This document shows positions 33,101 through 42,177 of a DNA stretch of 64,000 nucleotides, in pieces. This DNA comes from Entoloma clypeatum (taxonomy: Eukaryota; Basidiomycota; Agaricomycetes; Agaricales; Entolomataceae). The notes beneath the pieces were generated by a model. The model was not told where the DNA came from. It ran no database searches and saw only the letters and a program-made list of their open reading frames with translations. The position numbers and the translations under genes were made by a program. The DNA is taken from positions 124,001 to 188,000 of the forward strand of contig OY751490.1 in NCBI GenBank assembly GCA_963565915.1, given 5' to 3'. The stretch's first letter is position 1, and every line of letters begins with the position of its first letter.

Positions 33101-33720
33101 GGAGTGACAACTTCCAAAATAGGGTCTCCAGGCTTCCATTTCTGATCCGACTTTTTGGGTGCATCTTTGTCGCGCACCTCAACCATGCGAACCCGGTGTT
33201 TATGACCATTAAGGTTAATCCTGAAATCCGAGTGTTTGGTTTGACATGTTATTGGGCACCGGTTAAATGTTACCGCACTGGTTGTCCAATTGATTGTGGG
33301 GTTGTGGTGTACCAACCAGTCATGTCCCAAGAGCATGTCCGTTCTCCCAATGTCCAGTACCATTGCTTCCATGGTTTCCTGATGTGCTCCCAAATCCAGT
33401 TTGACTTCGGCAAGTTGGCTTGCTTTCTGTTGTCGATTTGGTGATCCATCCGCATTTAGAATTGCTATGGGTGGTATTCCTCACATGGGGAGGTTCTGTT
33501 CGCATACTATTCTGGGATGGATGCATGTGCGTTCACATCCGCTGTCAACCTCAGGTCGGATAACCTTTGGTCCTCATCATGTTTTGAGCTGAGCTAACAG
33601 CCTGATTTCTCGTCTTTTCGGAGGTTTATCTCCCTTCACAATCTTAGTCGACGCAGCGGCTCACTTGGCATGGATGACATAGGTTCTATTGTCTGCAGTC
33701 ATACAAGGCAAGCAAGTCCG
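30103..33720 (-). pseudogene. Gypsy 2 Pol: protease, RT, RNase H, integrase, chromodomain
   Basis: One frame of about 1200 codons with no shift. Protease: VDSGCERTCIH, then LLGHDWLVHHNPTINW. RT: KIRPSKSPYAFPCFFI, catalytic YMDDIV. RNase H: FRVETNASGYAIGAVLS, LTDHKNLEYF. Integrase: H-H and CDTCQRNK, then D (DIGIDVVGPIP), D ([10 protein letters not shown]) and E (GQAEQSHQE). Chromodomain: YHVSTILDSRKFHGKIQYLVQW. Seven in-frame TGA codons lie at 33661-33663, 33577-33579, 33574-33576, 33481-33483, 33058-33060, 32746-32748 and 30826-30828. There is no TAA or TAG. Several stand where relatives have Arg, so CGA to TGA is the likely change. The RNase H first Asp region reads VETNASG, with Asn in place of the usual Asp, which would also impair activity. 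Confidence 0.9.
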
Positions 33721-33752
33721 TTTAATAGATAAGGGTCGCGACTTAGCGTCGT

Positions 33753-34841
33753 TTAATCGGACCCTTCGGGAAAATCCTTCTCGTCAGCTTCTAAGATTGT
33801 GGTTTCATCATTCTCGGCATCTTCCTCAGACACCTTCCTAACCCTTCCAGAGTTCTTCTTTGGCTTGCGGCAGTTGCGCGCGATATGGCCTTCTTGGTCA
33901 CAGTTGAAACACTTGCGACCATCTTTCTTCTTTGGAGCGCTACAGTCTTTAGCCAGATGACCGAAGCGTTGACAGTTGTAGCAACGGGCTACTCCTGCTT
34001 TGTCGATCTCCATGGCTTTGCCCTGACCACCATAAGTGGTACCCAATCCAGTGCGCATGTCGCCGCCACCTCGGATGACCAGTGGGTGTCCTTCCATCTG
34101 TCGTCCCTTGTTTCGGATCTCCTTTGCGTAATCGGTGTATGTCTTGCCATCGCTAGCCACTTGTTCAGAGATTCTGCGGTTGACGTTCTTCTCTAGGATG
34201 TATTTCCCAGTTTCTTTGCCAAGGTTTGATAGTTTCAAGAGTTCTTCGAATTCATCCAACAATTCATCAACGGTACGTTTCTCTTGTTTCAGCACTTCGA
34301 GTCTGGCTTTGGCAGCGACCGACTTGTTGGTGATGGAGAATCGTGTGGCGATGTCATCGGAAAAACCTAGCCAGGTGATGTTCTCGTTGTCAACAGCAAG
34401 AGCGTCTAACTTGTTACTGGCCCAGTGTCTTCCAGACCCTTCCATCATGCAGGATAGCACCGCAAGAATCTTCTGATCGTCTGTGAGGCTCTTTTGGAAC
34501 CTGATGTATAGTTTGGTGGCCTTCCACCACTCGTCAAAGGTGTATCTGTCCTTGAACATCCCAGGATCCTTGATGATCTTGGATGTATCCATTGTTTGTA
34601 CAGCCGGAGCTTCTGCCATGTTTAGAGTCTGCGGAGGAGAAGAGGAGTCGGGTTGTTGGGATGAAGATGGGGTTCGGGATACAGGTAAGGATTGAAAATG
34701 AGTCCCTGTTCTAGGCATCTGTTCGATATCTGACTGCGCAGAGTCAAAAGTAAATTCGTCAGGGGACTTGTCGGCGGAATCAGTGGCAAAACGTTCAGAG
34801 TATTTCCTCTGTAAATCTCTAAGGAATCTCTGTTCCTGCAC
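33753..34841 (-). CDS. Gypsy 2 Gag with two CCHC zinc knuckles
   Basis: About 360 codons, ending in a true TAA stop. A Gag core (DPGMFKDRYTFDEWWKATKL) is followed by two canonical C-x2-C-x4-H-x4-C knuckles, CYNCQRFGHLAKDC and CFNCDQEGHIARNC, then a Lys-rich and acidic tail. Pol follows in another frame. The ATG at 34841 is probably not the original start, because a separate upstream frame (34847-35206) looks like the detached N-terminus. Confidence 0.88.
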   Translation of the reverse strand: MQEQRFLRDLQRKYSERFATDSADKSPDEFTFDSAQSDIEQMPRTGTHFQSLPVSRTPSSSQQPDSSSPPQTLNMAEAPAVQTMDTSKIIKDPGMFKDRYTFDEWWKATKLYIRFQKSLTDDQKILAVLSCMMEGSGRHWASNKLDALAVDNENITWLGFSDDIATRFSITNKSVAAKARLEVLKQEKRTVDELLDEFEELLKLSNLGKETGKYILEKNVNRRISEQVASDGKTYTDYAKEIRNKGRQMEGHPLVIRGGGDMRTGLGTTYGGQGKAMEIDKAGVARCYNCQRFGHLAKDCSAPKKKDGRKCFNCDQEGHIARNCRKPKKNSGRVRKVSEEDAENDETTILEADEKDFPEGSD

Positions 34842-34846
34842 GTCTG

Positions 34847-35206
34847 TTAGTCGCGAGAAGGGGTCAAGTCTCTCAGTTCGTGCCCAACGGTTGTACTCGG
34901 TCTGTTGTTCTTCAGTGGTGAAGTGGGCATAGATCTGCTGCTTTGAGTAGGACGTGATGATGTGGCTCTGGGATGTCTTGATGTGAGTGTCCTAATCAAT
35001 CTTCTGATAACGGTTGTCTGGACACCGATAAACTCTCTGATCTCTGTGATCTGACCTGTCTGAGGTCCTTCTTGAATGCGAAAGCTTTCGAGTTCGTTCT
35101 GTCGGGCGTTGTAACGCGCGATCTGGTGTTGCCGAGCAAGATGGATGCTCTCTGCTATCTCGCCGTGGGGGCGATGCTCGTCGTTGTCTAGTTCTTCGTC
35201 AAGCAC
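34847..35206 (-). pseudogene. Detached N-terminal part of Gypsy 2 Gag
   Basis: 119 codons ending LRDLTPSRD. The next frame over continues as DPFSRLTDVQEQRFLRDL into the main Gag, so a shift near 34860 has split one protein in two. Composition is charged and coiled-coil-like (EIREFIGVQTTVIRRLIRTL). Confidence 0.55.
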
Positions 35207-35409
35207 CTGCTGTAGGATGCGACGGATCTCCGATTCGATGTACTGCTGGATGAGTGTAAAATCGATACTGTCTCGAGGATTAGCTCCTCCTGTCGGGCTT
35301 CTGGCGTGTTGAATGGGTTACTGGTGAAGTCTTCAAAGAAGCGTGACGTCTTGACTCGTCTGGTAGTTGCTCTCTTCGCTCTGGGCGAACCTAACGAGAT
35401 TTAGCAACT

Positions 35410-35811
35410 TGTTATGCTTAACAAACTGTTCCAAGGTTCGGGCAGAGTATGCAGGAAAGTGGAAAGGCGAAGAGCAAAGTGATTGCTAAATCTAAGGAAT
35501 CTACTATAGTACAAGAGGTTTATATAGGTACTGACTATAGGCGGTAGCGGATGAGTCAGTACTGCGGAAGGCAGTGCGCATGAGTAAGGCGACTGCGGAA
35601 GGCTATGTACAGTGAGTAAGCTGACTGTGGAAAGCGAGTCAGTGTGGGAGCGAAGTATACTAAAGGGGATGATGAAGTAATATAATGAGTCAGACTGGGA
35701 ATCAAAGGTTGCGAAAATAGACATTAGACATAGTAAGATTGTAAGAGAGCGCCGATTCGGGCCGATAAGTAAAAGATATGACATGGTCCTCATACCGTAG
35801 AGTCCGTAACA
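35410..35811 (-). repeat. 5' LTR of Gypsy element 2
   Basis: 402 bp, TGTTATGC...CCGTAACA. The region 35207-35409 between LTR and Gag is an untranslated leader with no recognised primer-binding site. Confidence 0.85.
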
Positions 35812-35934
35812 AAGTGCTACATTACTAGATGTTGCTATGCCTGCCAGTGAGGTTGCTACAGGTTGCTATGGCTGCTATGGATGTGAGTGTGTTTGCTATG
35901 GTTTGCTACCAGCCCTGGGACTGCTTTGCTGATG
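35812..35934. mobile_element. Right half of the GCTATGG-rich MITE
   Basis: Dense in TTGCTATGG words and ends CTGGGACTGCTTTGCTGATG, matching the terminal sequence of the intact family member at 57966-58093. Confidence 0.55.
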
Positions 35935-36759
35935 CATCATGTCTTACTCAAAGCAGGTATGCCTCGTATTGTACTTCGTAGAGTCTAATTTAACTTTGGA
36001 TTTCCCTTGCAAGTTGTCCAATGTCGGAGTCGCTTCGGAGCACTTCGGAGTTGTTGGATTGTAAGGTCGCCCTTACACTCTCCACCTCTGACTCCACTTT
36101 TTTGGTATTCACACTATCTTGACACTATATCCCTGTAAGTTTTGCATCATTTCTTTTCATTTATATCTCAAAAACATCATATTTAGATGTAGAATGAAGT
36201 GCATATAGACATTTGTATTGCTGATGACAAAAATTGGAAACATATCTGATTTTGCAGAAATTACGGACAGTGCCAACACCATGCTTCCATTGTGCATGCT
36301 TTGTTATGCTTCCCATTCCCTCTCCATCCTGGCTGGGTCATCCTGGTGGCATGGTGTATCTACCCCCACGGCTTTCAATGATTGGAGACTGAACTCCTTG
36401 TTCATGATGTGTTGTGCACTGTTGTGCTGTGCGTGCCTGGACAAGGATTTTTGTGCTTGGTAACCATTGTTCTGCTGAGTTGCTGGCCACTTCTGATGAT
36501 TGAGCCCAATCACCACTCTGTGCACCCTTCTCATTGCTCGAGGTGGACGTAGAACTCTTCAGCAAGTGCAAGATGCTGCCCAAGGCAAAAATCAGTGTTT
36601 TTGGCTCTCGAACCCAGTTCGGATCTGAACCGGACCCAATGAACCTGAACCTGCGGTTCAGGTCCAGGTCCACAATTTGCATGAACCACATCTGAGATCC
36701 AGGTTCGGGTTCAGTGCCAAAGGGGTCAAACCTGGACTGGACCAGACCATGGCCAGTCT
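35935..36759. other. Intergenic, no gene recognised
   Basis: Includes a GGTTCAGGTCCAGGTCC low-complexity tract near 36600-36720 similar to the one near 7385-7555. Short frames look random. Confidence 0.5.
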
Positions 36760-37196
36760 ATTACTGTCCACCAGCACTGGATCCGCTCTATGTGCCAATG
36801 GCCCACTTTTGTGCCCAACGGCCTCTGCTCTTGTCCAACAACCTCCACTTGTGCCCAATGGCCTTTGCTTGTGCCCAACGGCTGCTTCTAGTGCTCAATG
36901 ACCTCAGCTCATGCCCAGAGGGTTCCAAGGCTTCATCATTGTTGTCAACAGAATGGGAGCATGCACATTCATCAGTAATTCTCACAAACTAGCCTTACAT
37001 AGCCCTACACAGTGCCTCCTAGCATCCTAGATCAGCTAGCACATATAGATCACATAATATATCTAGTACCTTAGTCAGCACAATCGTGATGGGTGTGGAC
37101 ACGAAAAAAGTGAAATATATAAAAATCTGTAATTATGGACATCGTATGTACAAAAGTCTAACATCTAGTACTCCTCACACACAAGGAATCTGCAGC

Positions 37197-37490
37197 TAGT
37201 GTTTAAAGGTCCAGTTTTTTTGTTTTTGTGAATATCTCAACAACTACTGGATGGAATTTCATCATCCAAGAGATGACCCCCATTTATTTTAGCTGCCATT
37301 TGCTTTTGTGACATGTTGAAATATCTCAACAATGGCTGGGCAGAATTTTTTCATCCAAGAGAAGACCCCCCGGTTTTCTATGTCCTCCATCTGCCCAAAT
37401 ATTTCGGTAATTTCATTGATTTTATCTGGATTTCTGAAGCCATTCTTTAAACGCAAAAAACCAAGAACTGGACTGGACTTTTAAACACTA
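37197..37490. mobile_element. hAT-type MITE, 8-bp TSD TCTGCAGC
   Basis: 294 bp with terminal inverted repeats TAGTGTTTAAA/TTTAAACACTA followed inside by GGTCCAGTT and AACTGGAC. TCTGCAGC is duplicated at 37189-37196 and 37491-37498. An 8-bp duplication and a TAGTG terminus are hallmarks of the hAT superfamily. Inside are two diverged direct repeats around ATATCTCAACAA (about 37230 and 37320). No transposase frame. Confidence 0.8.
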
Positions 37491-37498
37491 TCTGCAGC

Positions 37499-38005
37499 AT
37501 GAGCGGAGGCCGTTGGGCACGAGTGGTGGCCATTGGGTGTGAGTGGAAGCTGTTGGGCGCAAGCTGAGGCTGTTGGGCATGGGTGGAAGCCATTCGGCGT
37601 GAGGCACAGCTGTTGAGCACAACTGGAGGTTGCTGGGCACAAGTTGAGGCTGTTGGGCATGAGCTGAGGTCATTGGGCGCAAGTTGAGATCATTGGGTGC
37701 AAGTTGAGGTCGTTGGGCACTAGGAGCAGCCATTGGGCACAAGCGGATTGAGGTTGTTGGGCACTAGAGACGGCCATTGGGCACAAGTTGAGGCTGTTGG
37801 GCCCAAGCTGAGGTTGTTGGGCACAAGCAAAGGCTGTTCGGCACGAGTGGTGGCCGCCGGGCGCAAGCAGAGGTTGTCGGACAAGAGCGGAGGCTGTTGG
37901 GCACAAGTTGAGGTCGTTAGGCACAAGTGGTGGCTGTTGGGCGCAAGTGGAGGTTGTCGGACAAGAGCAGAGGCCGTTGGGCACAAAAGTGGGCCATTGG
38001 CACAT
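37499..38005. repeat. 20-bp minisatellite, about 25 units
   Basis: The unit is close to GTTGGGCACAAGTTGAGGCT with variation at several positions. Because 20 is not a multiple of three, the array is open in more than one frame and yields spurious Pro/Leu/Gln-rich translations on the minus strand. Confidence 0.9.
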
Positions 38006-38165
38006 AGGGCAGATCCAGTGCTGGTGGACAGTAATGACGAGTCAGATGGAGCATCAAATCAGTTTAAGTTTCAACTCACCAAGCAAAATCAAGCAGAGAT
38101 TGAAATAACTTAGAATGATTTTTGATTTAACATGCCTTGGAAAATGTCTAGTGCAGGCAAAGTTC

Positions 38166-38323
38166 TATGGTGCTGTAGATTCTATGGCCCTGTCATGCTA
38201 TAACACCCTATACAAGCTGTTGATGCTAGTGGCTTCTATCAGCTAAGGTTGGTTGCTATAGGATGCTATCGGCTTCAGCAATTTGCTATGACATGCTGTG
38301 GGAAAACTCAGGATTTACTGATG
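38166..38323. mobile_element. Partial GCTATGG-family MITE, inverted relative to 29527
   Basis: Nearly the reverse complement of 29516-29672, ending CAGGATTTACTGATG. It lacks a recognisable opposite terminus. Confidence 0.6.
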
Positions 38324-40687
38324 TTGCTGGGCCGCGATGAGCATCCCGAAGCCGAGATCCGAAGCGGCTCAAACCGCCGAAGCCGAATCAAGCCCTGCAA
38401 AACAAAGACATACAATTGATCCGCTTTTGTTTTCAACACTTTGATTACGCTTTCGACAAGCCGGTTTCAACATTAGCGACCATATCAAGGTTTCCTATTG
38501 CATGGTACTGTGTTTTTTAGTAATAAGAGTTTACCATGAACAAGTACTTAAAGGGTCAAACGTGGCGCCGGAACGAAATCCCGCATCCGAAAGCGAAATC
38601 AGGGGCAGTACAAGCAAAACCAGCCTGTTGCCAAAGCGAAAAAAGGTTTTGTCCGTTGAGGCTCACCAAACGCAATTGACTAAACAGTCACTAAAAGTAG
38701 GCGCGCATCTGTAGATCCCCTTTTCTTTCACCACATTACATATTTCGGTTGACATTTCCGGGTTCAGGTTCCGTCTGTACTTGGCCCTTCATGGCTTCCC
38801 CGACCGCGGTCCCACCTCATCAGGCTCATCTCCTTCAAACTGAATCTCTTACGTATCCCCCTTTCTCAACATTTACCCGTCCCCTCACCACAGCCCATAT
38901 GCCTCCCTACCATGCGAACCTTCGGAATGCACCCACGCTCTGGTCTGCAGCAGCCGGTATCATGGGCTCTTGTTTCCTATCCCTCGCCCCTGCGGGCCAG
39001 CGAAGCGCTGATCGAATTCTTGGACATCTTGGTTCTTGACCCAGAATAGCGCTACACTAATGAAAGCCACCGCCACCTCCACGATCCATTTGCCAAAGTA
39101 GGCTACATGGGGGGTCTCTCGTCCACTCGTGATGTCGAACGGCCGAGGTAGCTGGCACCAGCGGTCATGTGAGAAAAACAAAAGTAAAGAGAACGACAAT
39201 GTACCAGCATTGATGTAACATTTTTGGCAAGAGACATTCGGGGCAAATGGGTCGCTGCCGTCTCAAACCTGAGGTGGAGGGCGGGGCATTTCTATTTGGC
39301 ATGTGGTCCCGCTCTCGTCGTCTTCGTACCTGTCCGAGCTGAGGTAGCGTTGGTCGTCAGTCGTCGTCCGAGATGTCATCAGCAGGGTGTGGGAGTACAA
39401 TGACTTGGTCTCGCCAACCATGGGCATCATGTCCATTAATCGTCGTCAATGTTATTGACCTCTAGGGCCGGCGGGCGGTGCGAGGCTCGTTGGTGTTGGT
39501 CGGTGTCGCACACTGCTACACCATTAAGAGGTGTCCTCGTCGCTGCATGTTTTAACTACTCCTCTGTCGCCAAAGTCGGGCTGACATCACTGACACTGGC
39601 AGTGCGGAAAAATGTCCTTGTCGATTTTCATGCCTGTGTTCCAAAATTAGAGAAAGAATACCTTAAGAGGCAAGGGGAAGGTGTGGGCCTGTCGGCATTG
39701 ACGTAACATCCTTGGGAGAGAGGACCGGCATCGGCAGGCGTCGGCGCCGTCGCTGTTGCTGTCTAGTGAGGATGCCGACATCTGTGTCTTTGGGAAAGTG
39801 TAAGGCCGCCGGGAACTGTGCTGATACCCCGGTTTCGTGCAGCACTGTCTTCAGACAGTGGCCCTAGTCAGCGGTGTCGCCGTTATGCGGTCAGTAAGTA
39901 TTGCGTCTGAGCGTGGTGTCGTCGTGCGCGCGTGACGCCATCCAAGGCACTGCGGCCTTGAGGTCAGCGAGCTCGAGGAACTGCTGGATTGCTTCATGCG
40001 AAGAGACGCAGGGAAGACCATAGACGACTCAACGAGTTGAAACGTCGTATCTTTTGCCACCGTGCGAACGAGGAGCCGACTCGGACTCGAACCTAGCACT
40101 TGCTTCAATACGAAGCTTTCAACGACACCCTGGCTAGGAAAGCCAGCTGAATAGACCGACCCCAAGTCGTGACTCACCAATAGCTGCCTCTACCCAATTG
40201 ATTCATATGTCACAACCTCTGTAGTCTCGTCCAACTTATTTCTGTCGCAGAGATTCCAGCAGGATCGAACCTCTCCTCACAGAATAGATAGTGGTTTCGT
40301 TTGCCTGAGGGGCACCTCCGCCGCATGCCCACTTCGTAGCTAATTTTAAATTAAATTAAACGAGCGCGAGACTCGACCAAATGCAATTATATAATCAAAA
40401 ATCGCAGTCAACTTGTACATGCGTGTGATGTTCCATTGCATAGGGTGTCTGTATCGATAAGTACAACGAACTCGAATCCTTTAGAGTTTCTCAAAGTTTT
40501 GCTGACCCTCGTACGGCATCCAGATTGTTACGTTAGACTCGTCAAGAAGACCCACTGTTATTCACAGAGTCAAACGCAGCGACCTTGGGCCCTGTGCCGA
40601 CTGAACTATTTGACGGAGCCGCCAGCCCAATTCAAGACCCAAGTTCAAGTTCTATTTCTCCCCGCACCCCCCTTCTCCTCCCAAGAA
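38324..40687. other. Intergenic, no supported gene
   Basis: Contains the dispersed repeat at 38699-38816. A frame from 38898 (MPPYHANLR) and one on the minus strand at 38960-39199 with a hydrophobic stretch are too short and isolated to call. Two minus-strand RNA polymerase III B-box-like words near 40088-40098 (GGTTCGAGTCC) and 40259-40272 (GGTTCGATCC) occur without a foldable tRNA. Confidence 0.45.
38699..38816. repeat. Dispersed ~115-bp repeat, third occurrence
   Basis: Diverged relative of 4868-4985 in the same orientation, here without an adjacent kinase-like gene. Confidence 0.65.
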
Positions 40688-41989
40688 ATGACCCCCGAAT
40701 GTCAAAATGCCCTGGAACAGCAGCGGAAGATGCTATACATTCCTGACACTATGAGCCGGTGGCCATGGCCTCGAATGATGAATCCTCATTACGAAGAAGT
40801 CCATGCAGAATCTCGAGCTTGGGCCAGCCAATTTTCGTCTTTTACCGGCACTCGCTCCGACTGGCAGGACGTCTTGGACAAAAGCGATCTCGGTACGTGA
40901 TGTGTCCGGTCATAGGTTTCCTTTTTCTTTGTTGATGAAGAGGTCACAGGTCTTCTCAACGGACTGGCGTATCCTACCGTGTCTCGGGGTTCGTCTCATG
41001 ATCAACAGCTACCAAAAAAATATTTTAGCTTACCCCTCACTTTCCAGAGCAGTTGCGCATCGCTGTGGATTTCACGCATGTATTCTTTGTCATCGATGAT
41101 CATGCCGATGTCCAGGGCGGAGCGACCGCCCGCGAGATGATAGACATCATGTTTGACGTGTTGCGCGACCCCAACAAACCGCGGCCCGACGGCGAGATAC
41201 CCCTTGGCGGAGCCATGAAAGAGTTCGTTATTTCAGCCCCCTCTTTTTCCCTGCACGAATGGTCACCGTTCTTTCTCTGTTTGCAGATTATGGCAACGGA
41301 CATTGAAGGTCGCTACACCGAGCTCGGTGAAGCACTTTATAGAAGCCTTCAAGGATTGCGTCGAGTCGATGGTCATTCAGGCAAAGCAACGCGACAACGA
41401 TGGCGCTGTTCTCTGGCAAACGCTTGACGAATTCATTTGTTACCGCAAGGAGAATATCGGCACTCGTCCAGCCTGCTTTGCCGGTGAACTCCACTTGACC
41501 ATTCCTGACGAGGCATTCTACCATCCTATCGTCAAGGAGCTGGAGTATCTCATGGCCGAAATGGTCTTCATCGATAACGTAAGTTTGTGTTCGGTCCCAG
41601 TGGACAGACCTTCAAGCACTGATGCATTCTTGGGGGATCAGGATATGGTCTCGTACAACAAGGAACAAGCCTCCGGTGACGCTCAATGGAATATTCTAAC
41701 AGTGGCCATGCGTCTGCTGAACGTCGATATCAATGAGGCGATGGTATGGGCACACAAACGCCACGATGAGCTGAAGCGTAGGTTCATCGCCCTTCTCGGC
41801 CAAGTCCCCTCCTTCGGCCCCGAAGTCGACAAGCAACTCTACGAGTATATATCCCATGTGGCCAATTGGGTGCGAGCAAATGCCTGCTGGAGTTTCGAGG
41901 GCAGACGCTACCTGGGAGAGAAAGGTCTTGAGGTCCGACAGACCAGATTGCTCGAGATGCTTCCGCAGGTCAACGCGAGAGAGGCTTAA
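40688..41989 (+). CDS. Sesquiterpene synthase, intact
   Basis: Exons 40688-40892, 40950-40988, 41048-41222, 41287-41578 and 41642-41989 total 1059 nt (352 aa), the usual length for class I basidiomycete terpene cyclases. Two of the introns use GTTCGT donors. Conserved parts: N-terminal YIPDTMSRWPWPRMMNPH; the metal-binding aspartate motif in FFVIDDHAD; the NSE triad NDMVSYNKE, whose first Asn and Asp are brought together by splicing of intron 4; and the C-terminal RRY pair. Expected reaction: ionisation and cyclisation of farnesyl diphosphate to a sesquiterpene hydrocarbon in the cytosol. The exact product cannot be told from sequence. It lies tail-to-tail with an MFS exporter, and a broken paralogue sits at 55730-56924 next to two P450 genes. 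Confidence 0.92.
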
Positions 41990-42177
41990 GCTATTGTTAT
42001 TTTTGTGGAACTCGCTTATACGACGTCAATGGTAATGATTCGCGAGATGACGTTGCCTTTAAGTCCGGCACCATTCATAAGCAGTCAATGTTTGGGCTGC
42101 AAATTACACATCGCGGAGAGTCAAAACAAGGTGTACGGTGACCTAATCATCTCATATTCCTACCGAGTCAAAAAAGC

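Larger units (their letters stand above)
29673..35811 (-). mobile_element. Chromodomain Gypsy retrotransposon 2, degraded by TGA codons
   Basis: 6139 bp with LTRs 35410-35811 (5') and 29673-30075 (3'), sharing TGTTATGC...CCGTAA. Reading leftwards: Gag N-terminus, Gag with two zinc knuckles, protease, RT/RNase H, integrase and chromodomain. Flanks GAATC (left) and AAGTG (right) do not match, and the 3' LTR edge is altered, so ends have decayed or recombined. Pol is one uninterrupted frame apart from seven TGA codons. Confidence 0.9.
36760..38035. mobile_element. Foldback-type element with minisatellite arms
   Basis: 36760-36920 and 37875-38035 are inverted copies of each other (outer parts CACCAGCACTGGATC and TGTGCCAATGGCCCACTTTT match). 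Both arms run inwards into 20-bp tandem repeats, about six units on the left and about twenty-five on the right. The loop contains an inserted hAT-type MITE. No coding sequence. Long inverted repeats made of short tandem units are typical of Foldback-like elements. Confidence 0.65.

Noticed and set aside
30103..33720. TGA decoded as an amino acid (recoding) in the Gypsy pol frames
   Set aside because: Host genes in the window end normally at TGA, and positions of several TGAs correspond to Arg in relatives, so mutation fits better.
37488..38005. Pro/Leu/Gln-rich open frames on the minus strand
   Set aside because: They are translations of the 20-bp minisatellite and are open in more than one frame.
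37499..38005. A CRISPR array
   Set aside because: Units are contiguous 20-bp repeats without unique spacers, in a eukaryotic genome.
38898..39199. A small membrane protein gene
   Set aside because: Two short opposite-strand frames with a hydrophobic stretch but no continuing exons or motif.
40075..40290. tRNA genes
   Set aside because: B-box words are present but no acceptor stem or full cloverleaf can be formed.
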